Source of the DNA: Kitasatospora sp. MAP12-44
GTDB taxonomy: Bacteria; Actinomycetota; Actinomycetes; Streptomycetales; Streptomycetaceae
Assembly (NCBI RefSeq): GCF_029892095.1
Contig: NZ_JARZAE010000004.1
Span: forward strand, 1,922,001-1,986,000
Direction of reading: 5' to 3'
Length of the DNA stretch: 64,000 nucleotides
Below are positions 1 to 7,731 of the stretch, in pieces. Position 1 is the stretch's first letter; every line of letters begins with the position of its first letter. Under the pieces are notes generated by a model that did not search any database, was not told the origin of the DNA, and saw only the letters and a list, made by a program, of their open reading frames with translations. Both the position numbers and the translations under genes were made by a program.

Positions 1-1212
1 GACACCCGCACCGACCCCGAAGCCCTGGTGCGCTACCTCGCCGAGCACGAGATCGATCTGCTGGACATCACCTCGTCCTATGCCGAGCAGCTGCTGTCCT
101 GCGGGCTCACGGCCGAACGTCCGGGCCCGCCCGCCGTGTTGGTCATCGGCGGGGACGCGCCGAGTGAGCAGTTGTGGAACGCGCTGGCGGCCTCGCCCCG
201 GATCACGGGCTACAACTACTACGGGCCCACCGAGTGCACCGTCGACGTGCTGGGCTGCCCGGTGGCCGGGAGTCCGCGGCCCGCACTGGGTCGGCCCAAC
301 CGCAACACCCGCGCCTTCGTCCTGGACGAGCTGCTGCAACCGGTGGCGCCCGGTGTGGTGGGCGAGGTCTATCTGGCCGGCGCCGGTCTGGCCCGCGGAT
401 ACCTGAACCGGCCCGGCATGACGGCCGAGCGGTTCGTGGCCTGCCCGTTCCCCGAAGTCGACACCGCGGTCGACGCCGGAGCTGACACGGCGACCGCGAC
501 CGGGCAGAGGATGTACCGCACCGGCGACCTGGCCCGCTGGAACCGGGCCGGACTGCTGGAGTTCGTCGGGCGGGTCGACGACCAGGTGAAGATCCGCGGC
601 TTCCGGATCGAGCTGGGGGAGATCGAGACCGCGCTGGCCGCCCACCCTCGGCTGGCCCAGGCCGCCGTGGTCGCCTGGGAGGACGGGCCGGGCGGGACGA
701 GCCTGGCGGCCTATCTGGTGGCGCGGCCCGGCGGTGCGGCGCCGCAGCTCGCGGAGGTGCGGTCGTACCTGGCCGGACGGCTGCCGCAGTACATGGTCCC
801 GTCGGCGTTCGTGCTGCTGGACGCCCTGCCGCTGACGATCAACGGCAAGCTGGACCGCCGCGCACTGCCGACGCCCTCACGCAGCACCGAGGCCCCCGGC
901 CGCGCCCCGCGCACGGCCCGCGAGGAGATCCTCTGCGCCCTCTTCGCCGAGCTGCTGGGCATCGACAGGGTCGGACCCGACGACAGCTTCTTCGCCCTGG
1001 GCGGCCACTCGCTGCTGGGCATGAAGCTGGTCAGCCGCGTCCGCAGCCTGCTCGGCGCGGAGTTGACGGTCCGCACCCTGTTCGACGCGGCCACCCCCGC
1101 ACTCCTCGCGCTGAAGCTCGAGTCGGCCAAGCCGGCCCGGCCGGCTCTCCAGCGGCGTCGTCCCACCGAAAGCAGTCCCACCGAAAGCAGCCCCACAGAA
1201 GGCAGTCGATGA
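1..1212 (+). CDS. Non-ribosomal peptide synthetase, C-terminal A-PCP part (5' end outside window)
   Basis: This is the end of an NRPS that activates an amino acid as its adenylate and loads it on a carrier domain. The frame is open from base 1, so the start lies upstream. Visible adenylation motifs are A5 NYYGPTE (residues 72-78 of the visible part), A7 YRTGDL (about 172), A8 [18 protein letters not shown] (about 189-206) and A10 NGKLDRR (about 281). The carrier domain has FFALGGHSL, with the phosphopantetheine serine at 337. No condensation, epimerisation or thioesterase domain follows, so another protein must continue or release the chain. A hand alignment gives partial specificity residues D-I-G-Y-V-D at positions 278, 299, 301, 322, 330 and 331, nearer Gln/Glu-type codes than Hpg; this is weak. 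The tail holds three [10 protein letters not shown] repeats. The stop overlaps the next start (ATGA). Confidence 0.93.
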   Translation, partial: DTRTDPEALVRYLAEHEIDLLDITSSYAEQLLSCGLTAERPGPPAVLVIGGDAPSEQLWNALAASPRITGYNYYGPTECTVDVLGCPVAGSPRPALGRPNRNTRAFVLDELLQPVAPGVVGEVYLAGAGLARGYLNRPGMTAERFVACPFPEVDTAVDAGADTATATGQRMYRTGDLARWNRAGLLEFVGRVDDQVKIRGFRIELGEIETALAAHPRLAQAAVVAWEDGPGGTSLAAYLVARPGGAAPQLAEVRSYLAGRLPQYMVPSAFVLLDALPLTINGKLDRRALPTPSRSTEAPGRAPRTAREEILCALFAELLGIDRVGPDDSFFALGGHSLLGMKLVSRVRSLLGAELTVRTLFDAATPALLALKLESAKPARPALQRRRPTESSPTESSPTEGSR

Positions 1213-1913
1213 CACCGGACTTCGAGCGTGAATTCGCCCGGATCACCAGGACCTACTCCCCCGGCTCGTTGGATCGAGTGGAGCAGATGCTGGCGCAGAC
1301 GTCCAAGCGGGGCCGCCACCCGCTCCAGGACGGTGCCCGGTGGATTCTGCCCGGCATCTCCCAGCAGCCCTGGCACGACCCGTACGGACATCCCGAACTG
1401 CTGCCCGTCGTCAAGGCCTTGGAAGAGCACCAGCCGGCCATCAAACGTGAGCTCACGCGCCTGCGGTCCGCGCACCGGGAGGAGCTGTACCTGTTCCGCG
1501 GCGGCGCGCTGGTGGCACCGTCCGCGCGGCTGGCCCCCACCGCCTTCGAGGTGGTGAAGCAGAGCGCGGTGGACTCCGGCGTGCTCTGCCCGCTGCTGGA
1601 AAGCCGCTTCTCGACCCTGCTGCCCGGCGCGGTGATCAAGCCGCACTGCGACCTGTGGAACTTCAGCATCGGCCTCCACCTGGCGATCGACATCCCCGAG
1701 CACTGCTCGATCACGGTGGCCGGCGAGACCCGGTCCTGGATCGAGGGCGAGTGCCTGCTCTTCGACTACTCCTTCGAGCACGAGGCGGCCAACCACGGGG
1801 ACCGCCCGCGTATCTGCCTGCTCGTCGATCTCTGGCATCCGGAGACGACCCTCGCCGAACGCGAGGCTCTCACGGTGCTTATTTCCGAGATCCGGGCCAT
1901 GCTCGGCGAATAG
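1209..1913 (+). CDS. Aspartyl/asparaginyl beta-hydroxylase (AspH-family) enzyme
   Basis: A 234-residue protein of the AspH type (Asp_Arg_Hydrox), an Fe(II)/2-oxoglutarate dioxygenase fold that hydroxylates the beta carbon of amino acid residues. The metal-binding histidines are visible as KPHCDLWN (H146) and [11 protein letters not shown] (H191), followed by the 2-oxoglutarate-binding arginine in RPRICLLVD. The start overlaps the NRPS stop by 4 bases, so the two are probably translationally coupled. In NRPS clusters such enzymes usually act on a carrier-bound or released amino acid, so this one may beta-hydroxylate the residue loaded by the preceding module. That substrate is inferred. Family assignment is firm; the product is not known. 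Confidence 0.85.
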   Translation: MTPDFEREFARITRTYSPGSLDRVEQMLAQTSKRGRHPLQDGARWILPGISQQPWHDPYGHPELLPVVKALEEHQPAIKRELTRLRSAHREELYLFRGGALVAPSARLAPTAFEVVKQSAVDSGVLCPLLESRFSTLLPGAVIKPHCDLWNFSIGLHLAIDIPEHCSITVAGETRSWIEGECLLFDYSFEHEAANHGDRPRICLLVDLWHPETTLAEREALTVLISEIRAMLGE

Positions 1914-2087
1914 GCCGGGCCGGCATCTGGCGAATAGGCCGGCCGGCGCTTGGCGACCGTCCGCCGTGGCGTGGTCCCGACAGCTCGCAGCGGTGACAGC
2001 CGGTCGGTGGATGACGGATTCTGGTGACCGCACAGAAAATCCGGGGAAATCGATTTTCGTGCCGTCGATCAGTCACGGGAGCTGCTC

Positions 2088-3161
2088 ATGGACGTCAGTA
2101 CCATCGACCATATCGAATTCTACGCAGCCGACGCCGAAGAGGCGTCGACCGAGCTGTGCAAGGCTTTCGGATTCCGCCTGTGCGGCGAAGCCGGACCGGG
2201 GACCGGCAGCGCCGACCGGCAGTCCTTCCTGCTGCACCACGGGCGGATCAGGATCGTCGTCACGGCCGCACTGCGGCCCGAGCACCCGGCGCACGACTAC
2301 GTCGCGCGGCACGGCGACGGCGTCGCCGTGATCGCCTTCGCGGTGCCGGACGTCCGGGCGGCGTACGCCGAGGCGGTGAGCCGCGGGGCGCGGGCGGTCA
2401 GCGAGCCGGTGGACCTCGTCTCCGCCACCGCGACGGCGACGATCGCCGAGGTGGGCGGCTTCGGCGACGTCGTCCACCGGCTCGTCCAGCGCAGCGGCGC
2501 CGAGGACGACCTGCTCCCCGGCCTGATCACGGTGCTGGCCCAGGACGCGGAGCCGAGCGCGGAGGTCCTCGACGTCATCGACCACCTGGCCGTCTGCCTC
2601 CCGGCCGGCACGCTGGCCACCACCACCGAGTTCTACCGGCACGTCTTCGGGTTCCGGCAGATCTTCGAGGAGTACGTGCAGGTCGGCCGCCAGGCGATGG
2701 ACTCAAAGGTCGTGCAGAGCAGCTCCGGCCAGGTGACCTTCACCCTGATCGAGCCGGACGTCTCGCACGATCCCGGGCAGATCGACCGCTTCCTCGAGTC
2801 GCACGGCGGCGCCGGGGTCCAACATGTCGCCTTCCTCACCGACGACATCGCGACCGCGGTGCGCACCCTCGCCGGGCGGGGCGTCCAGTTCCTGCAGACC
2901 CCCGGCAGCTACTACGACGGTCTGGCGGCCCGGCTCGGGGACATGGACCACGAGGTGGAACTGCTGCGGGAGCTCAATATCCTGGTCGACCGCGACCACT
3001 GGGGCGATGTGTTCCAGATATTCACCCAGTCCACCCACGAAAAGCGGACCTATTTCTCCGAGGTCATCGACCGCCACGGCGCCAAGACTTTCGGCAGCGG
3101 GAACATCAAGGCACTCTACGAGGCCGTCCAGCGCGATTCCGAGGACACTTCGGTGCATTGA
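2088..3161 (+). CDS. hmaS: 4-hydroxymandelate synthase (HPPD-like dioxygenase)
   Basis: A 357-residue non-haem iron dioxygenase of the 4-hydroxyphenylpyruvate dioxygenase superfamily, with two vicinal-oxygen-chelate halves. The expected iron ligands are present: H166 in VIDHLAV, H246 in VQHVAF and E325 in FSEVIDR. Their spacing matches that known for HmaS. HmaS converts 4-hydroxyphenylpyruvate into 4-hydroxymandelate, the first committed step to 4-hydroxyphenylglycine. Sequence alone does not cleanly separate HmaS from tyrosine-degrading HPPD. The call as HmaS rests on the fused Hmo-HpgT gene 1 kb downstream and the NRPS upstream. The start is supported by GGGAG 8 bases before the ATG. The 170 bases between the AspH gene and this start hold no gene. 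Confidence 0.88.
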   Translation: MDVSTIDHIEFYAADAEEASTELCKAFGFRLCGEAGPGTGSADRQSFLLHHGRIRIVVTAALRPEHPAHDYVARHGDGVAVIAFAVPDVRAAYAEAVSRGARAVSEPVDLVSATATATIAEVGGFGDVVHRLVQRSGAEDDLLPGLITVLAQDAEPSAEVLDVIDHLAVCLPAGTLATTTEFYRHVFGFRQIFEEYVQVGRQAMDSKVVQSSSGQVTFTLIEPDVSHDPGQIDRFLESHGGAGVQHVAFLTDDIATAVRTLAGRGVQFLQTPGSYYDGLAARLGDMDHEVELLRELNILVDRDHWGDVFQIFTQSTHEKRTYFSEVIDRHGAKTFGSGNIKALYEAVQRDSEDTSVH

Positions 3162-3212
3162 TCCCGCAGTTCACTCCCACTATCGGCAAGATTCAGGATC
3201 GAGGAATTCAGC

Positions 3213-4130
3213 ATGGCACAGTCCGACCCGTTCGCGCTGACGGACGAAGAGCGTGAGCTCCTCCCGAGCGAGGCCGATATCCGGTTCTACGCGGAGCACG
3301 GCTGGTACCTCTCCAAGAAGCTGCTCAGCGACGACGAGGTCACGCAGCTGGAGGAGGCCAGCGAGAAGTTCTACGCCGGCCAGAAGGACCGCGAGATCCC
3401 GGTCCGCCCGCCGCGCCTGGCCTACTGGACTCCCGAGCAGGGGGCGAAGCTGCGCCACAACGACTACATCCATTACGAGGTCGACGCGATCGGCGCGATC
3501 CTGACCAAGCCGCTGCTCGGAGCCGTCGCGGCGATGCTGGCCCAGGTCGACGAGATGCGGATGTTCCAGTCCACCCTGATCTACAAGCCCCCGGTGAGCA
3601 CCGAGCCGAGCAACATCGTGCCGTGGCACTACGACAAGGACTACTGGGCCTCCTCCACCTCCGAGCGGATGCTCACCGCCTTCATCCCGTTCCACGACTG
3701 CGACGAGGAGCTCGGCACCATCTGCATGATCGACGGCAGCCACACCTGGGAGGAGGAGGACAAGGACAACATCACCGCGATCGGTTTCGCCGAGCGGAGC
3801 AAGGACGACCTGGAGACCATCGTCGAGCGCAACGCGCGCTACAACGGCGCCGAGATGCGCAAGGTGGTGGTCGACATCCCGAAGGGCCACATGAGCTTCC
3901 ACCACTGCCGGACGTACCACGCCAGTGGGCCCAACCGCGCCGCCAAGCCGCGCCGCGCGGTCTCCATCCATCTGCAGGACGGCGCCAACCAGTACCGGGA
4001 GTTCCCGCTCGCCGACGGCGGACTCGCCACCTACAACCACGACTACCTGGTGCGCAGGACCGCGCAGGGACTGCCCGACTACGCGGACCCCGAGTTCTGC
4101 CCCGTCCTGTGGAGCGGTAGGACCCGATGA
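3213..4130 (+). CDS. Phytanoyl-CoA dioxygenase (PhyH) family oxygenase
   Basis: A 305-residue PhyH-family Fe(II)/2-oxoglutarate dioxygenase. The facial triad is visible as WHYDKDYW (H139, D141) and YHASGPN (H236), with an arginine-rich RRAVSIH stretch just after it that should bind 2-oxoglutarate. It lies between hmaS and the fused Hmo-HpgT gene, and its stop overlaps the start of the latter (ATGA), so it belongs to the same transcription unit. Such enzymes in peptide clusters hydroxylate free or carrier-bound residues. Which residue is modified here cannot be read from the sequence. It is unrelated in fold family to the AspH protein upstream, so the cluster encodes two separate 2-oxoglutarate oxygenases. 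Confidence 0.85.
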   Translation: MAQSDPFALTDEERELLPSEADIRFYAEHGWYLSKKLLSDDEVTQLEEASEKFYAGQKDREIPVRPPRLAYWTPEQGAKLRHNDYIHYEVDAIGAILTKPLLGAVAAMLAQVDEMRMFQSTLIYKPPVSTEPSNIVPWHYDKDYWASSTSERMLTAFIPFHDCDEELGTICMIDGSHTWEEEDKDNITAIGFAERSKDDLETIVERNARYNGAEMRKVVVDIPKGHMSFHHCRTYHASGPNRAAKPRRAVSIHLQDGANQYREFPLADGGLATYNHDYLVRRTAQGLPDYADPEFCPVLWSGRTR

Positions 4131-6556
4131 GCTACCGCGTTGGCCAGAACAGGGAAGATACCTGCGGCCTCACCCTGGAGGAGTACGCGTACCGGGCGCA
4201 GCAGGTACTGGACCGCCAGGTCTGGGACTTCATCGAGGGCGGTGCCGGCGACGAGCGCACCGTGCTGGCGAACCGGCAGGCCTTCGCCGACGTCGTGCTG
4301 CGTCCCCGGGTCCTGGCTGGGGTGGGAGAGCCGGTCCTCTCGATCGACATCTTCGGTCGCCACTGGCCAACGCCCATCGCGGTCGCCCCGCTGGCGTACC
4401 ACACGATGGTCACCCCCGACGGCGAGCTCGCCACGGTTCGCGGCGCGGGGGTGTCCGGCACCCCCGTGGTGGTGAGCACCTTCGCCGGGAAGCGGTTCGA
4501 CGAGCTCGCCGCCGCGGCGTCGGGGCCGCTCTGGTTGCAGTTGTACTGCTTCCGCGACCGGCGGACGACCCGTCATCTGATCGAGCAGGCCGAGGCGGCA
4601 GGCTTCGAGGCACTGGTGCTGACCGTCGACGCACCCCGCCTGGGCCGCCGGCTGCGCGACCTGCGCAACGGCTTCCGGCTACCGGCCGGCGTCGTCCCGG
4701 CGAACCTGCCGTCCTCGGACTTCGCCTCGCCCAGCGACCACAGCCGGCTGGCGTTCGACTCCGCGCTGGACTGGTCGGTGGTCTCCTGGCTGCGCTCGGT
4801 CTCCACGCTGCCCGTGCTGGTCAAGGGGATCCTCGCGCCCGCCGACGCCGAGCGCGCACTCGCCGAGGGTGCGAGCGGCATCATCGTCTCCAACCACGGC
4901 GGGCGGCAGCTGGACCGCGCTCCCGCCAGCTTCGAGGTGCTGCCGGAGATCGCCGCCGCGACGGCCGGGCGGTGCCCGCTGCTGGTCGACGGCGGGATCC
5001 GGCGCGGCAGCGATGTGCTGGCCGCCGTCGCGCTGGGAGCCGACGCCGTCCTGCTGGGGCGCCCGGTGCTGCACGGCCTGGCGGTCGGCGGCGGCGAGGG
5101 GGTCGCCGAGGTGCTGGGGATCGTCGCCGAGGAGCTGGTCGAGGCGATGCTGATGACCGGGACGGCCACTCTCGCCGATGCCGGTCCGGCCCTGGTGGCC
5201 TCGACCGGGCGGTCCGCCGCGCCGGCGCCCGCCGCCGCCCCCCGGCTCGAACGGCCGTCCGGCGCACTGGCGTTGCGCAAGAGGGACCTGCACCAGAGCC
5301 TGTCCGATCCGGTCCTCGACACGATGAACTTCCTCAACGAGATCACCGACCGCTACCCGGACGCGATCTCCTTCGCGCCCGGCCGGCCGTACGAGGAGTT
5401 CTACGACCTGGAGCAGGTCTTCGACTATGTGCGGCGCTACGTCCACGGGCTCGCCGAGCAGGGGATGTCGAAGGCCCAGGTGGTCCGTTCGATCTACCAG
5501 TACGGCCCCGCCGCGGGGCAGATCCGCGAGGTCATCGCGCAGTGGCTGCGCGAGGACGAGGGCATCGACGTCCCCGCCGAGTCGCTGGTGGTGACGGTCG
5601 GCTGCCAGGAGGCGATGTTCCTCGTGCTGCGCGCGCTGTTCGCGCGCCCGGAGGACGTCCTGCTGGTGTCGAGCCCCTGCTACGTCGGGCTCACCGGAGC
5701 GGCCAGCCTGCTGGACATCGACGTGCTGGCGATCGAGGAGGGCGACCAGGGATTCTCCGGCACGGCGGTCGAGGACGCCGTGCGCCGCGCGCTCGCGGAC
5801 GGCCGCCGGCCGAGGGCGCTGTACGTGGTGCCCGACCACTCCAATCCGTCGGGGAACACGATGTCCCTGGCGGCGCGCGCCGAGCTGCTCGAACTGGCCG
5901 GCCGGCACGGGATCCTGCTGCTCGAGGACAGCCCCTACCGCCTGGTCAGCCCCGGGGAGCGGCTGCCGAGCCTGAAGGCCCTGGACCGGGAGCACCGGGT
6001 GATCCACCTGGGTTCCTTCTCCAAGACCGTCTTCCCCGGGGCCCGGGTCGGCTTCGCGGTGGCCGACCAGCCGGTGGAGGGCTCCAACGGGGAGCGGTCG
6101 CTGCTCGCCGATGAGATCGCGAAGATCAAGAGCATGGTCACCGTCAACACCTCCTCACTCAGCCAGGCGGCCGTGGCCGGCGCGCTGATGAGCGCCGGCG
6201 GTCTGCTCTCCTCCTTCAACCCGGCCGCCACGGACTTCTACGCGAACGCCATGCAACTGACCGTCCAGGCCCTGGCGGAGAGCTTTCCGGCCGACCGGCA
6301 CGACACGCACGGGGTCAGCTGGAACGAGCCGAGCGGGGGGTTCTTCCTCACCGTCCGGGTCCCCTTCCGAGCCGACGCCGACGCGCTGGCCCGGTCGGCG
6401 CAGCGGTTCGGCGTCGTCTGGACGCCGATGTCCTACTTCCACCCCTCCGGGGGCGGCGAGAAGGCGCTGCGCCTGTCGGTGAGTTACCTCGCGCCGGAAC
6501 GGCTGACGGAGGGGGTCGCCCGGCTGGTGCGGTTCATCCGGTCGGAGCTGGGCTGA
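4127..6556 (+). CDS. hmo-hpgT: Fused 4-hydroxymandelate oxidase / 4-hydroxyphenylglycine aminotransferase
   Basis: An 809-residue two-domain enzyme. Residues about 10-370 are an FMN-dependent alpha-hydroxy-acid oxidase: the catalytic histidine is H257 in SNHGGRQLD, followed by DGGIRRGSD and GADAVLLGRP, which bind FMN phosphate. Residues about 385-809 are a fold-type I PLP aminotransferase with VVPDHSNPSGN and the lysine K633 in GSFSKTVFPG. Known chemistry of Hmo and HpgT is oxidation of hydroxymandelate to 4-hydroxyphenylglyoxylate and its transamination to Hpg, usually with tyrosine as donor, which regenerates hydroxyphenylpyruvate. Here both steps are on one chain, joined by a short Ala/Pro-rich linker (about 365-380). 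The frame is unbroken through the join, so this is a real fusion and not a frameshift artefact. Confidence 0.92.
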   Translation: MSYRVGQNREDTCGLTLEEYAYRAQQVLDRQVWDFIEGGAGDERTVLANRQAFADVVLRPRVLAGVGEPVLSIDIFGRHWPTPIAVAPLAYHTMVTPDGELATVRGAGVSGTPVVVSTFAGKRFDELAAAASGPLWLQLYCFRDRRTTRHLIEQAEAAGFEALVLTVDAPRLGRRLRDLRNGFRLPAGVVPANLPSSDFASPSDHSRLAFDSALDWSVVSWLRSVSTLPVLVKGILAPADAERALAEGASGIIVSNHGGRQLDRAPASFEVLPEIAAATAGRCPLLVDGGIRRGSDVLAAVALGADAVLLGRPVLHGLAVGGGEGVAEVLGIVAEELVEAMLMTGTATLADAGPALVASTGRSAAPAPAAAPRLERPSGALALRKRDLHQSLSDPVLDTMNFLNEITDRYPDAISFAPGRPYEEFYDLEQVFDYVRRYVHGLAEQGMSKAQVVRSIYQYGPAAGQIREVIAQWLREDEGIDVPAESLVVTVGCQEAMFLVLRALFARPEDVLLVSSPCYVGLTGAASLLDIDVLAIEEGDQGFSGTAVEDAVRRALADGRRPRALYVVPDHSNPSGNTMSLAARAELLELAGRHGILLLEDSPYRLVSPGERLPSLKALDREHRVIHLGSFSKTVFPGARVGFAVADQPVEGSNGERSLLADEIAKIKSMVTVNTSSLSQAAVAGALMSAGGLLSSFNPAATDFYANAMQLTVQALAESFPADRHDTHGVSWNEPSGGFFLTVRVPFRADADALARSAQRFGVVWTPMSYFHPSGGGEKALRLSVSYLAPERLTEGVARLVRFIRSELG

Positions 6557-6571
6557 CAGCTGCTCGGGGTG

Positions 6572-7576
6572 TCAGGCCGTGGCGTCGAAGCCCTTGATCC
6601 ATCCGTGTTCGACGGCCTTGACGCCGGCCTGGAACCGGCTGCGCACCCCCATCCGCTGCATCAGGCCGGAGTTCAGCCGGTTGATGGTGCGCACCGAGAC
6701 GTCCATCCGCGCCGCGATCGCGTCGTCGGTCAGCCCCAGGGCCAGCAGCCGGATCAACTCGCGGTCCTGCGTGGTCAGTTCGTCGTCGGTACGGCGGTCC
6801 TGCCGGGCCAGTGGCGTCGCCGTGGCCCAGCTGTACTCGAAGAGCGCGTGCAGCGCGGCCAGCATGCCCCGGCTGCGGATGACCAGCACCGAGTGCCCCG
6901 GCTCGTCCGGATCGGCGGGAATGACGGCCACGTCCTGGTCGAACATGGTCATCTGCAGCGGCAGCGTCGGCGCGCTGCGGATCTGGCCGCCCTGCTCGCC
7001 GAGCCGGCGCGCGTGGGCGAGCGAGGCGGGGTGGTTGCGGACGCTGTCCAGGTAGACGGCGCGCAGCCGGACGCCGCGCTCCAGCAGGCGCTGGTCGTGC
7101 CGGTCGGCGGCGGACGGGTCGGCCTTCGCCTGCCGCGCGTCGGCGGCGAAGACGGCCACCTCGCCGCGGACCGCCAGGGTGATCTCGAACAGCCGGTCCC
7201 GGATCGCCTCCAGGCCCTCGACGCGCTCGACGCCCGCCTCGGCACTTCCCGGTCGGGTGTCGGCGTGTTCGGCGATCAGCTGGGAGACGGCGCCGTAGGC
7301 CTCCTCGATCCGCTGGTGCTCCACCGCCAACTCGCCCTGCCGCCTGGCCAGCAGCTGCGGCAGGCCGATGTCCGGGCTGACCACCCGCACGCTGGGTCGG
7401 CGGTCCTCCATCGGACGGATGAGCGACAGCGAGGCGAGCTTCTGGATGATCGCCCGTAGGCCCGCCTCCTCGCACCCGAGCAGGCGGCAGATCTCGGATA
7501 CGTCGGACTCGGGGTTGGCCAGTAGTGTTCGATAGACGCGCTCTTCGGTGGCGCCCAGTCCCAAAACATCAAGCAT
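6572..7576 (-). CDS. TrmB-like/LuxR transcriptional regulator
   Basis: A 334-residue regulator with two DNA-binding signatures. The N-terminus (about 1-65) looks like a TrmB-type winged helix (GLGATEERVYRTLL, then DVSEICRLLGC). The C-terminus (about 265-325) is a LuxR-type helix-turn-helix (LTTQDRELIRLLALGLTDD, then DVSVRTINR). The middle may sense a ligand, but no domain was recognised. It converges on the hmo-hpgT gene with 15 bases between the stops and faces the NRPS operon, so it is a candidate pathway regulator. A short perfect inverted repeat lies 25 bases before the start. This two-HTH arrangement is seen in streptomycete regulators near biosynthetic clusters. The regulatory role is inferred from position. 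Confidence 0.75.
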   Translation of the reverse strand: MLDVLGLGATEERVYRTLLANPESDVSEICRLLGCEEAGLRAIIQKLASLSLIRPMEDRRPSVRVVSPDIGLPQLLARRQGELAVEHQRIEEAYGAVSQLIAEHADTRPGSAEAGVERVEGLEAIRDRLFEITLAVRGEVAVFAADARQAKADPSAADRHDQRLLERGVRLRAVYLDSVRNHPASLAHARRLGEQGGQIRSAPTLPLQMTMFDQDVAVIPADPDEPGHSVLVIRSRGMLAALHALFEYSWATATPLARQDRRTDDELTTQDRELIRLLALGLTDDAIAARMDVSVRTINRLNSGLMQRMGVRSRFQAGVKAVEHGWIKGFDATA

Positions 7577-7600
7577 GCCGGGGTCGGCTCCTTCATCCCC

Positions 7601-7619
7601 ACCTGTCCTGCGGACAGGT
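7601..7619. repeat. Inverted repeat ACCTGTCC-TGC-GGACAGGT
   Basis: Perfect 8-base arms around a 3-base centre, 25 bases upstream of the TrmB/LuxR regulator start and about 110 bases past the stop of the LAL regulator. It has no T-tract. It could be an operator for the regulator's own gene or a stem that ends transcription coming from the LAL gene. The sequence does not decide between them. Confidence 0.45.
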
Positions 7620-7731
7620 CATGGACCGCTGTTCCGTTTGCCCCTTGATCCTGCCGGTGATCCGCCGCGCGCACATCGGGGCAGCCCCCGTACGTTTCCG
7701 ACCGGCAGCACGTACGAGCCCCTACGACCCC

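Noticed and set aside
711..2033. Long minus-strand open frame opposite the NRPS end and AspH gene
   Set aside because: It lies over two genes with clear family motifs. Its translation is Arg/Gly/Ala-rich with no domain, as expected of an antisense shadow in very GC-rich DNA.
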